Shown piece after piece: positions 56,348 to 64,000 of a DNA stretch of 64,000 nucleotides. Source of the stretch: Rubrivivax sp. (lineage in GTDB: Bacteria; Pseudomonadota; Gammaproteobacteria; Burkholderiales; Burkholderiaceae_C); assembly GCA_027490215.1 (NCBI GenBank), contig JAIXYO010000072.1, positions 1 to 64,000 of the forward strand, given 5' to 3'. Under the pieces are notes generated by a model. That model searched no databases, had not been told where the DNA came from, and saw only the letters and a list, made by a program, of their open reading frames with translations. Positions within the stretch are counted from its first letter, which is position 1. Each line of letters opens with the position of its first letter. The position numbers were made by a program, and so were the translations under genes.

Positions 56348-57763
56348 ATGATGATCGAGTCCCTCACCGCCGACCGGGTGAGCCAGCTGTTGTCCCGGCT
56401 GGACCTGCCGGGGCCGCGCTACACCTCGTACCCCACAGCCGATCGCTTCGTCGACAGCTTCGATTCGGCGAATTACCAGTGCGCCTTGCAGCAGCGTGCC
56501 CGTGACACGGCGTCGGGGGTCGCAGCCCCGCTGTCGATCTATGTGCACATCCCGTTCTGTGAATCGATCTGCTACTACTGCGCCTGCAACAAGGTCGTGA
56601 CGCGCCAGCACGGGCGGGCGGGCGATTACCTGCAGGCGCTGCAGCGCGAGATCGACCTCCATGTGGCGGTGCTCGGCCGCGGCCAGCCGCTGACCCAGTT
56701 GCACCTCGGCGGCGGCTCGCCCACGTTCCTCGACGACGGCGAACTCGAGCAGTTGATGGCGGCATTGCGCTCGGCTTTTCACGTCGCGCCGGATGCCGAG
56801 GTGTCGATCGAAGTGGATCCGCGCACCGTCGATGCGCAGCGCTTGTGGCATCTGGCCGCACTCGGCTTCAACCGGCTCAGCTTCGGCGTGCAGGACTTCG
56901 ACCCGGAGGTGCAGAAGGCGGTGCACCGCGAACAGCCCTTTGAGGCGGTCGAGGCACTGATGCGCCTGGCCCGCGAGATCGGCTTCGAGTCCATCAATGC
57001 CGACCTGATCTACGGGCTGCCGCGGCAGACGCCGGCCACCTTCTTGCACACCATTGCGCAGATGGGTGCGTTGCGGCCCGACCGCATTGCGCTGTACGCC
57101 TATGCCCACCTGCCGGAGCGCTTCAAGCCGCAGCGGCGCATCCATGCCCACGAGCTGCCCGCCGCCGGCGATCGGGTGCACATGCTGCGCGCGGCCATCA
57201 GCGGCTTCCAGGGTCTGGGCTACACCCACATCGGCATGGACCATTTCGCCCTGCCAGGCGACCCGCTCGCGGTGGCCAGGCGCGAGGGTCGGCTGCATCG
57301 CAACTTCCAGGGCTACAGCACGCAGGCCGATTCCGATCTGATCGGACTGGGGGTGTCGGCGATCGGCAAGATCGGCCGCTGCTACAGCCAGAACGACAAG
57401 ACGCTGAGCTCGTACTGCGAGGCCATCGATCAAGCCCGTTTCGCCAGTGAGCGAGGCCTGGAGCTCAGTGACGACGATGTGCTTCGACGTGAGGTGATCA
57501 TGGCGCTGATGTGCCAGGGGCGAGTTGAGTTCGATGCCATCGAGCGGGCTTGTGCGGTGCGCGTGCGGGAGTACTTTGCCCCTGAGCTTGAGCGTCTGCG
57601 TCCCTTTCAGGCGCAGGGCCTCGTCGGCCTGGAGCCGACAGCCATCCAGGTCACGCCGCTGGGCTGGTATTTCGTCCGTGCGGTTGCGATGGTCTTCGAC
57701 CGCTATCTGGCCACCGAGGCAGGCCGTGATCCGGCGCTGCAAGGCTATTCCCGTGTGGTCTGA
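56348..57763 (+). CDS. hemN: Oxygen-independent coproporphyrinogen III dehydrogenase
   Basis: Radical-SAM enzyme making protoporphyrinogen IX without oxygen; 471 residues. The cluster motif CESICYYCACNK (Cys near residues 71, 75 and 78) gives the HemN-type C-x3-C-x2-C plus a further Cys, and HLGGGSPTFLDDGEL, FGVQDFDPEVQ and HIGMDHFALPGDPLA are conserved. Starts at 56342 (GTG), 56348 or 56351 are all possible. Confidence 0.95.
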   Translation: MMIESLTADRVSQLLSRLDLPGPRYTSYPTADRFVDSFDSANYQCALQQRARDTASGVAAPLSIYVHIPFCESICYYCACNKVVTRQHGRAGDYLQALQREIDLHVAVLGRGQPLTQLHLGGGSPTFLDDGELEQLMAALRSAFHVAPDAEVSIEVDPRTVDAQRLWHLAALGFNRLSFGVQDFDPEVQKAVHREQPFEAVEALMRLAREIGFESINADLIYGLPRQTPATFLHTIAQMGALRPDRIALYAYAHLPERFKPQRRIHAHELPAAGDRVHMLRAAISGFQGLGYTHIGMDHFALPGDPLAVARREGRLHRNFQGYSTQADSDLIGLGVSAIGKIGRCYSQNDKTLSSYCEAIDQARFASERGLELSDDDVLRREVIMALMCQGRVEFDAIERACAVRVREYFAPELERLRPFQAQGLVGLEPTAIQVTPLGWYFVRAVAMVFDRYLATEAGRDPALQGYSRVV

Positions 57764-57796
57764 GAACGGGCCGCTCAGGCGAGCGACAGGCAGGCG

Positions 57797-58486
57797 ATGG
57801 ATACACCGCTGATTGTCGCGGCCGGGCTGATGGGCCTCGCGGGAGCGCCGCATTGCGCCGCGATGTGCGGTGCCCCATGCGCTGCAGTCACCCAGAGGTG
57901 CGGCAGCACCCACCGGCAAACGCTGATGGCCGGCTTCGCGATCGGCCGGCTGTCGAGTTATGCGGTCGGCGGCGCGGCGGTGGCTGCCAGCGTTGGTGCG
58001 GTGACGGTGCTCGGCAGTGCCGCGCCGGTGCTGCGCCCCCTCTGGACCTTGCTGCACGTCGCAGTGCTGGGCCTCGGCCTGTGGCTTTTGCTGACCGGAC
58101 GCCAGCCGGCCTGGTGGTCCCGACTCGGCTCAGTGTCTGTCGTGGCACAGCCTGCGCCTGGCTGGCAGCGCATGGCGGCGCCGTTGCGTGCGAGCGCTGC
58201 AGGCGGGTTGCTGCTGGCCCTGCCCTGCGGCCTGCTGCAGTCGGCCTTGCTGATCGCCGCGTTGGCCAGCAAACCGGCCCAGGGTGCGCTCGCGATGGCC
58301 AGCTTCGCCGCTGCGTCGTCGTTGGGTCTGTGGCTGCCTGGCGTCGTTGGCGCGCGCTGGTCGAGCAACCGCTCGGTGAGCGTGCTGATGCTGCGGCTGG
58401 CGGGTGCCACGCTCGCGGTGGCGTCGGCGTGGGCGCTGTCGCACGACTTGTGGCTGCGCTGGTCGGCCTGGTGCCAAAACACATGA
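57797..58486 (+). CDS. Sulfite exporter TauE/SafE-family (UreH-like) membrane protein
   Basis: A 229-residue protein with about six helices and the N-terminal motif GLAGAPHCAAMCGAPCAA, characteristic of the TauE/SafE or DsbD-like group often encoded beside ccoI and hemN. The Cys/His pattern suggests copper or thiol handling during oxidase assembly; sulfite export is unlikely to be its main role. The link is from context. Confidence 0.8.
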   Translation: MDTPLIVAAGLMGLAGAPHCAAMCGAPCAAVTQRCGSTHRQTLMAGFAIGRLSSYAVGGAAVAASVGAVTVLGSAAPVLRPLWTLLHVAVLGLGLWLLLTGRQPAWWSRLGSVSVVAQPAPGWQRMAAPLRASAAGGLLLALPCGLLQSALLIAALASKPAQGALAMASFAAASSLGLWLPGVVGARWSSNRSVSVLMLRLAGATLAVASAWALSHDLWLRWSAWCQNT

Positions 58487-58513
58487 GGCGCGGGGCTGTC
58501 GCAGAATCGCCGG

Positions 58514-59239
58514 GTGACAGAGACCACCCACATTGCCATCGTCGACGACGAGCCCGACATCACCCAGCTGCTGGCAGGCTACCTGTCGCAACAGGGTTTT
58601 CGCATCAGCGCGCTCCCCTCCGGGCACGCGCTGACCGCACTGATGCCCAGCGATCCACCCGATCTGGTGCTGCTCGACCTCGGCCTGCCTGGGGAGGATG
58701 GCTTCGCGATCGCCCGCACTTTGCGCGAGCACTGGCGGTGCGGGCTGATCATCGTCACGGGTCGCGGCGATGCGGTCGACAAGGTGGTGGGCCTGGAAAT
58801 CGGCGCCGACGACTATGTGACCAAGCCGTTCGATCTGCGCGAGTTGCTGGCCCGCATCAAGGCGGTGCTGCGACGGCTGGCGCCCACAGCGCCTGCGGCA
58901 GACGCGGCGGCACCGTCGCGCGAGCGCCTCTGTTTTGACCAGTGGGAGATCGATGTGGCGGCACGGCAGGTCTGTGGCGCCGAGGGTCGCCAGGTCACGC
59001 TGACCGCAGGCGAATTCGACCTGCTGTGCGTGCTGGCGCGCCACGCCGGACGCGTGCTGTCGCGCGACTTCCTGCTCGAGCAGACACGCGGTCGCGATGC
59101 CGCGCCGTTTGACCGGACGATCGATGTGCAGATCGGCCGCCTTCGCCGCAAGCTCGACGACGACCCGGACGACCCGCGGCTGATCAAGGCGGTGCGCGGC
59201 GCCGGTTATGTGCTCGTGTCAGCGGTGACGCTGCGCTGA
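58514..59239 (+). CDS. OmpR-family response regulator
   Basis: A 241-residue two-domain regulator. The receiver (residues 5-120) has the acidic pair DDE, phosphoacceptor Asp in LVLLDLGLPG and the conserved Lys in DDYVTKPFDL. The C-terminal winged helix (about 135-235) shows LTAGEFDLLCVLARHAGRVLSR and RTIDVQIGRLRRKL. The start is GTG. It is followed by a hybrid histidine kinase 16 bases on. OmpR-type regulators bind direct repeats spaced about one helical turn, such as those at 62209-62234. Confidence 0.92.
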   Translation: MTETTHIAIVDDEPDITQLLAGYLSQQGFRISALPSGHALTALMPSDPPDLVLLDLGLPGEDGFAIARTLREHWRCGLIIVTGRGDAVDKVVGLEIGADDYVTKPFDLRELLARIKAVLRRLAPTAPAADAAAPSRERLCFDQWEIDVAARQVCGAEGRQVTLTAGEFDLLCVLARHAGRVLSRDFLLEQTRGRDAAPFDRTIDVQIGRLRRKLDDDPDDPRLIKAVRGAGYVLVSAVTLR

Positions 59240-59255
59240 GTCTGGACGCCTGAGC

Positions 59256-61346
59256 ATGACGCTGCAACCGCCGCCCGAGCCCGGGCCTGTCGAGGAAGCG
59301 ATCTACCGGTCGATGTTCGGCGCTTACCCCGATGCGCTGCTGTTGGTCGATGCCGGGGGTCGCATCGTGCTGGCCAATCCGGAGGCTGAGCGCCTGCTGG
59401 GTTACCCCGTTGGCGAGTTGGTCGGCCTGATGGTGGACGCGTTGGTGCCCGATGCGATCCGCCCCCGCCATGCCGCCTATCGCGAGGCCTACAGCCATGG
59501 GCCGAAGGCGCGCCCGATGGGCTCGCAGATGGAGCTGGTGGCGCGGCGGCGCGATGGCCGCGAGGTGATGGTGGAGATCGCGCTGAGCCCGCTGCAGATC
59601 GACGGCAAGCCCTTTGTGGTCGCGGCCGTGCGTGGCATCGAGGCCTACCCGCGCGTGCGGCAGGCCTTGCAGCGGGCGAGTTACAGCGAGTTCGTGGCGC
59701 AGATGGGGCGCCTGGCAGTGGACACGCGCGATCCCCAGCTGCTGCTGCAGCAGGTACCGGCCGTCGCTGTCGATGCGCTGCAGGTCGATTCGGCGGTGGT
59801 GTTTCTTCTCGACACGACGCGGCTCGAGTTCCAGGTGGCCGGCGGCGTCGGCCTCCTGGCCAGTGAGGGCGTGGGCAGCCGCTGCCCGAATCGACCCGAC
59901 ACGCCGCCGGGATTCGTGCTCGCCCAGGGCCATGCGGTGACGGTGGCCGACTTTCGGGTGGAGCAACGCTTCGCGGTACCGCCGGACTACTTGGCGCACG
60001 GCCTGGTCAGCGCGCTGGCCGTGCCCCTGGTGGACCGCGGGCAGATCATCGGCGTGCTGACCGCGCGAGCGCGTGCAGGTGAGCGCTTTGGAGCCGACGA
60101 GTCGCATTTCCTGGCCTCGCTGTCGAACCTGCTCGCCGCCAGCTTGCAGCGCTCGCAAAGCGAGGAGGCACTGAACCACGCGCAACGCATGGAAAGCGTG
60201 GGCCAGTTGACCGGTGGCATCGCACATGACTTCAACAACCTGCTGACGGTGATCCAGGGCAATCTGCAGGTGCTCGAGGACCACCCCGCGCTGGCCTCCG
60301 ACGCCGTGGCCCAGCAGATGGTCGCTGCGGCCGCGAGGGCCAGCCGGCGCGGCGCCGAACTGACCGGCAAGCTGCTCGCCTTCTCGCGACGCCAGCAACT
60401 CAGCCCGACCGAGGTCGACGTGGCCGAGCTGATCGAATCGCTCGCCGACATGCTTCGCCGCACGCTGGACCAGCGCATCCGCATCGAGGTGGCCGCCGTC
60501 TCTCACGGCCTGCGATGTCTGGCCGATGCCGGCCAGCTGGAGTCCGCGCTGCTGAACATTGCGATCAACTCCCGTGACGCGATGCCGCAGGGCGGCACGC
60601 TGTCGTTCTCGTGCGGAACATGCACCACACTGCCGGCCGATGTGGCCGCGGACCTGGGCGATCGGGCGCAGGGTCAGGCCTACATCGAGATCGTGATCGC
60701 CGACACGGGACATGGCATGACCGACAGCGTGCGCGATCGGGTGTTTGAACCCTTCTTCACCACCAAGGAACTCGGCCGAGGCACGGGACTGGGCATGAGC
60801 ACGGTCTATGGATTCGTCAAGCAATCGAAAGGCTCGATCCGGCTGACCACCGCACCCGGCGCTGGTACCCAGGTCGCGCTGTACCTGCCGCGGCGGCGCG
60901 GTGCAGCAGACATCGAAGGATCGCTGGCCGAAGAGGCCCCGGGGGGGCTGCCCCTGGGGCTTGAAGTGCTGCTGGTCGAGGACGATGCGGACGTGCGCGC
61001 CGTGGTCCGCCAGTTCCTGCTGTCGCTGGGTTGCCGGGTCACCGAGTTCGCCGCTGCTGAACCGGCGCTGGCCAGTCTGCACGGCGGCGCGCGCTGTGGG
61101 CTGCTGCTGACCGACATCGCGCTGGGTGCGGGCATGCGCGGCACGGAGTTGGCCCGTCAGGTTCACACGCGCTGGCCTGGAGTCGCGGTGTTGCTGATGT
61201 CTGGCTACTCGTCCGAGCTGCTGCTGGCGCCAGAGGATGGCGCGGCTGCCTGGGAGCTTTTGCGCAAGCCCTACGAGCGCACCGAACTCGCGCGCGCCAT
61301 TGGACGCGCGCTGAAGGCCAGATCCCAGAACCTCGGCGCGCGCTGA
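59256..61346 (+). CDS. Hybrid sensor histidine kinase (PAS-GAF-HisKA-HATPase-receiver)
   Basis: A 696-residue soluble kinase. In order: a PAS domain (about 12-130; IVLANPEAERLLGYPVGELVG), a GAF-like domain (about 145-300), the dimerisation helix with His in GGIAHDFNNLL (about 325), ATPase boxes (NIAINSRDAM, DTGHGMTDSV, GRGTGLGMS) and a C-terminal receiver with Asp in LLLTDIALG. No membrane helices, so it senses a cytoplasmic signal. Adjacent to an OmpR-type regulator, it is the likely partner, though its own receiver may be an intermediate or a sink. Confidence 0.92.
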   Translation: MTLQPPPEPGPVEEAIYRSMFGAYPDALLLVDAGGRIVLANPEAERLLGYPVGELVGLMVDALVPDAIRPRHAAYREAYSHGPKARPMGSQMELVARRRDGREVMVEIALSPLQIDGKPFVVAAVRGIEAYPRVRQALQRASYSEFVAQMGRLAVDTRDPQLLLQQVPAVAVDALQVDSAVVFLLDTTRLEFQVAGGVGLLASEGVGSRCPNRPDTPPGFVLAQGHAVTVADFRVEQRFAVPPDYLAHGLVSALAVPLVDRGQIIGVLTARARAGERFGADESHFLASLSNLLAASLQRSQSEEALNHAQRMESVGQLTGGIAHDFNNLLTVIQGNLQVLEDHPALASDAVAQQMVAAAARASRRGAELTGKLLAFSRRQQLSPTEVDVAELIESLADMLRRTLDQRIRIEVAAVSHGLRCLADAGQLESALLNIAINSRDAMPQGGTLSFSCGTCTTLPADVAADLGDRAQGQAYIEIVIADTGHGMTDSVRDRVFEPFFTTKELGRGTGLGMSTVYGFVKQSKGSIRLTTAPGAGTQVALYLPRRRGAADIEGSLAEEAPGGLPLGLEVLLVEDDADVRAVVRQFLLSLGCRVTEFAAAEPALASLHGGARCGLLLTDIALGAGMRGTELARQVHTRWPGVAVLLMSGYSSELLLAPEDGAAAWELLRKPYERTELARAIGRALKARSQNLGAR

Positions 61347-61365
61347 GCCCAGCGCGGCGTGAAGT

Positions 61366-62127
61366 TCAGTGCAGGGTGGTGGCCAGGCTGCGGTCGACAA
61401 AGGCGCTGAGTGCGGCCACGTCCGGGATCTCGATATCGCGGCGACCCCGTTGCGAAAAGCTGATCACCTTGTCGCGTGCCAGGCGCGACAGCGCGCGGCT
61501 GACCGTCTCCAGCGTCATGCCCAGGAAGTTGCCGATTTCAGCGCGCGTCATGCGCAGCGTGATGCAGTCGGTGCGCAGGCCGCGCTGCTCCAGGCCGGTG
61601 GCCCAGTTGCGCAGGAAGTCCGCCACCCGGGCGTCTGCCGACAGCGTGCACACGGCGAGCATGGAGTCGCGATCGCGGGCCAGCGCACGGCTCATCGCGC
61701 TGTGCACGGCGACCATCAACTCGGGTGTCCGGCTGCAGCGCTCGAGCAGCGACTGGTAGCGGATCACCCACACCTCGCCAGTGTCCATCGCGATCGCATC
61801 GCAGCCGAAGGCACCATCGGCAATGCCGTCAAAGCCGAGCCAGTCGCCCTTGAAATGCAGTCCGACCACCTGCTCTCGGCCATCAGCGGAAACGCTGACC
61901 GTCTTGAAGAGGCCGGCATGCACGATATAGAGAGACTCGAAAGCATCACCAGCGCGGTAGACCGGCTCACCGGCGTGCAGCACGCGCCGAACCACGGACA
62001 TCTCGCTGTCGATCAGCGCAAGCAGCCGCGCGGTCCGCTGACCAGACGGGTGGACCGCCGGTGCCACCGCGGCGCGGCAGACAGCGGAAGGAATGCGACT
62101 CGTGAGGGGTGTGGCGACGGTTTGCAC
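61366..62127 (-). CDS. CRP/FNR-family regulator lacking the iron-sulfur cysteines
   Basis: A 253-residue regulator with a cyclic-nucleotide-type beta barrel (about 45-135) and a C-terminal winged helix. The recognition helix MTLETVSRALSRL contains E-x-x-S-R (207, 210, 211), the FNR code for TTGAT half sites, which occur three times in this window. However the N terminus has a single Cys (17) instead of the FNR cluster, and the position of FNR Cys122 is Trp (GEVWVI). It therefore probably is not an oxygen-labile 4Fe-4S FNR; a redox, NO or ligand sensor is more likely. GTG start with AGGA upstream. Confidence 0.88.
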   Translation of the reverse strand: MQTVATPLTSRIPSAVCRAAVAPAVHPSGQRTARLLALIDSEMSVVRRVLHAGEPVYRAGDAFESLYIVHAGLFKTVSVSADGREQVVGLHFKGDWLGFDGIADGAFGCDAIAMDTGEVWVIRYQSLLERCSRTPELMVAVHSAMSRALARDRDSMLAVCTLSADARVADFLRNWATGLEQRGLRTDCITLRMTRAEIGNFLGMTLETVSRALSRLARDKVISFSQRGRRDIEIPDVAALSAFVDRSLATTLH

Positions 62128-62208
62128 GGTGATTTCCTGAAGAGTGGCGGGGAATGTGGTCAGCTTAGGCAGTGGCGTGCAACCGTTCGCGAATGCCCAA
62201 AGCAGTTT

Positions 62209-62234
62209 GGTAAGGTCCGGTAAACCGTTGGTAA
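62209..62234. promoter_or_regulatory. Triple GGTAA direct repeat at helical spacing
   Basis: GGTAA occurs at 62209, 62219 and 62230, spaced 10 and 11 bases, in the spacer between the FNR-family gene and the divergent methyltransferase gene. Direct repeats at one-turn spacing are typical of OmpR-family binding sites; assignment to the nearby response regulator is inference. Confidence 0.45.
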
Positions 62235-62286
62235 ACAGGCAACCGCCTTGCGCGGTGTCGCTGGCCCGGCGTCATCCCACTTCACC

Positions 62287-63606
62287 ATGACCTCACCCGA
62301 TACGCTGACGGAAAGCCCCACGGGCCCTGCCACGCCGGCCCGCTTCGTCGCGCTGTGTGCGGCGAGCCTCGACAGCGGCCGGTTCGAGTCGCTGCTGCTG
62401 TCCAAGCACTGTGGAGCTGAACCCGACCTGAACCGTGTCATGGCACGACCCCTTGTGCTGCGCGGCGCGCCTTGCCTGTCGTTCGTCTACCGACACACCA
62501 CCCGCGACGAGACGAAGAACCTCCCGCTGGCCCCTGGGCTGGATCGCGTGCGCGAACTGCTGGGCACCGTGTTTCGCCATGCGCAGCTGCACACGCGAGA
62601 CGAGGTGATCGAGCTGATGATCAGCCGGCGGGGTGTGTGTACCCTGCGCCGAAAGCCGGCCGAGATGGCCGCGGCAGCCGCGGGACGGCTGATGCAGACG
62701 AGCGAGCCGACAAGCAGCGCCCAACCTCACGATCGGGACAAGCAACGATTTGTCGACGTCACCCGGCCATTTCTGAGCGCGCTGGGCGTCACGACTGCGC
62801 AGCACACGGTGGTGCCGGCGATGTCGCGCAAATGGAAGCAGATCAACAAGTTCGTCGAGGTCTTTGCCGGCGCCTTGCGGGCCTCGCACCTGCTGGATAT
62901 CGACCCGAAGGCGACAGCGGCCCGGCGGCCGGTGCGGGTGGTCGATTTCGGCGCTGGCAAGGGCTACCTGACGTTTGCGGTGCACGATCACCTGTTGCAT
63001 CAACCGGGAGTCGACGCCCAGGTGGCGGGCGTTGAGCTGCGGCCCGACATGGTGAGGCTGGGCAATGCGGTGGTGGCGCAACTGGGCCTCGCCGGCCTGC
63101 GCTTCGAGGAAGGCGATGTGCGCAGCCGCGCGGTGCAACCGATCGACGTCATGATTGCGCTGCACGCCTGTGACACCGCCACCGATCACGCGATCCACCT
63201 GGGCCTGCGCGGCGGCGCATCGATCATCCTGTGTTCACCGTGCTGCCACAAGGAGCTGCGGCCGCAGTTGCTGAGCCCGCATCCGCTGCGGCCGATCCTG
63301 CAGCATGGCGTCCACCTGGGGCAGCAGGCCGAGATGCTGACCGACGGCTTGCGCGCGATGCTGCTCGACGCCTGCGGTTACGACACCCAGGTGTTCGAGT
63401 TCGTCGCGCTCGAACACACACAGAAGAACAAGATGATCCTGGCCGTGAAGCGCACACAGCTGCAGCCAGCGGATGCGGTGTGGGGGCAGATCGACGACAT
63501 CAAGGCCTTCTATGGCATCCGCGACCAGTGTCTCGAAACGCTGCTGCGTGCCGAGGGTGTCTTGCCTGCCAAGGGCAATCCCTCTCATCTATCGGGCGCG
63601 CAGTAG
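62287..63606 (+). CDS. SAM-dependent methyltransferase of the METTL25/RRNAD1-like type
   Basis: A 439-residue protein with a SAM-binding core VVDFGAGKGYLTFAVHDHL (about residue 220), the segment MSRKWKQINKFVEVF before it, ALHACDTATD, and CSPCCHKELRPQL after it, features of the methyltransferase-domain proteins related to METTL25/RRNAD1. The N-terminal 150 residues (for example FRHAQLHTRDEVIELM) are unassigned. Substrate unknown. Start at 62287 by the first ATG past the promoter region. Confidence 0.8.
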   Translation: MTSPDTLTESPTGPATPARFVALCAASLDSGRFESLLLSKHCGAEPDLNRVMARPLVLRGAPCLSFVYRHTTRDETKNLPLAPGLDRVRELLGTVFRHAQLHTRDEVIELMISRRGVCTLRRKPAEMAAAAAGRLMQTSEPTSSAQPHDRDKQRFVDVTRPFLSALGVTTAQHTVVPAMSRKWKQINKFVEVFAGALRASHLLDIDPKATAARRPVRVVDFGAGKGYLTFAVHDHLLHQPGVDAQVAGVELRPDMVRLGNAVVAQLGLAGLRFEEGDVRSRAVQPIDVMIALHACDTATDHAIHLGLRGGASIILCSPCCHKELRPQLLSPHPLRPILQHGVHLGQQAEMLTDGLRAMLLDACGYDTQVFEFVALEHTQKNKMILAVKRTQLQPADAVWGQIDDIKAFYGIRDQCLETLLRAEGVLPAKGNPSHLSGAQ

Positions 63607-63621
63607 CACCACAATCCGCCG

Positions 63622-64000
63622 ATGGATACGCCGCCGACCGACCTTGCCACGTTGCCGCTCTTTCCGCTGCAATGCGTGCTGTTCCCGGGCGGATACCTGC
63701 CACTGCAGATCTTCGAGGTGCGCTACCTCGACATGATCGGACGCGCCCACAAGGCGGGAACCGCATTCGGCGTGGTCTGCCTGACGGAGGGCCGCGAAGT
63801 CCGCGCCGCACCGTCGCACCGCACCGGGGACAGCCGACATGGCGACAGCCTCCGCCATGAAGCCTTTCACGAGATCGGCACGCTGGCCCGCATCACCCGG
63901 TTGGAGCGGCCGAACCCCGGGCTGATGACGATCAGCTGCACGGGCACCCAGCGCTTTCGCATCCGCTCGCGCGAGCAACTGAAGCACGGTCTGTGGGTCG
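63622..64000 (+). CDS. Lon substrate-binding (LON) domain protein, N-terminal part
   Basis: An open frame runs off the right edge. Its first residues, MDTPPTDLATLPLFPLQCVLF, then LPLQIFEVRYLDMI and GTLARITRLERPNPGLMTI, match the LON domain found alone in many proteobacteria without the ATPase or protease. The ATG follows the methyltransferase stop by 15 bases. Function of stand-alone LON proteins is unknown. Confidence 0.85.
   Translation, partial: MDTPPTDLATLPLFPLQCVLFPGGYLPLQIFEVRYLDMIGRAHKAGTAFGVVCLTEGREVRAAPSHRTGDSRHGDSLRHEAFHEIGTLARITRLERPNPGLMTISCTGTQRFRIRSREQLKHGLWV

Overview
The window is about 64 kb of high-GC chromosomal DNA from a betaproteobacterium of the order Burkholderiales. 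Evidence is the rpmH-rnpA-yidD-yidC-mnmE block divergent from dnaA-dnaN-gyrB, an lptD-surA-rsmA cluster divergent from amgK, a compact ccoNOQP/ccoGH/hemN respiratory region, and protein sequences typical of Leptothrix/Rubrivivax-like genera. The genus is inference. The chromosomal origin probably lies here: a perfect DnaA box sits just upstream of the dnaA promoter and further box-like sites lie between dnaA and dnaN.

Layout. 1-2953 (minus): a membrane-protein fragment at the left edge and a secreted subtilisin-like protease ending in eleven hexapeptide repeats. 3168-7486 (plus): leuS, lptE, holA. 7512-10448 (minus): hydroxyacid dehydrogenase, pncC-type deamidase, pgpA and thiL in an overlapping chain. 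10530-12827: maeB. 13109-13972: exported T1/N1-type ribonuclease with barstar. 14215-18955 (minus): rsmA, surA, lptD. 19086-20908: amgK and a sterol-desaturase-type hydroxylase. 20947-24062: 2OG-Fe(II) oxygenase-like protein, membrane protein, DXD glycosyltransferase. 24154-28325 (minus): mnmE, yidC, yidD, rnpA, rpmH. 28652-34067: dnaA, dnaN, gyrB.

34131-43804 is the accessory region: a type I restriction-modification system whose hsdR-hsdS and hsdM are separated by five other genes. These encode a RelA/SpoT-like nucleotide synthetase, a GIY-YIG/DUF4357 nuclease, a possible RNase H-fold protein, and an HTH-nucleotidyltransferase plus HEPN pair of toxin-antitoxin type. Starts overlap or abut along most of the chain. 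A duplicated 40-bp promoter/operator-like element precedes two of the inner genes, and a decayed copy of the GIY-YIG gene's 3' end lies between them. This is the best candidate for an undescribed composite defence system.

43859-48466 holds small conserved genes: TIGR02450-like, DTW-domain tRNA modification, an orphan protease-propeptide-like protein, CIA30, DUF938 methyltransferase, YgjP-like peptidase and two hypotheticals. 48593-62127 is a microaerobic respiration region: ccoI, ccoS, ccoNOQP, ccoG, ccoH, hemN, a TauE/SafE-type protein, a two-component system with a hybrid kinase, and an FNR-family regulator. Three FNR boxes lie upstream of ccoI, ccoN and hemN. The regulator keeps the FNR DNA-reading residues but lacks the iron-sulfur cysteines. 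The window ends with a methyltransferase and the start of a Lon substrate-binding-domain protein.
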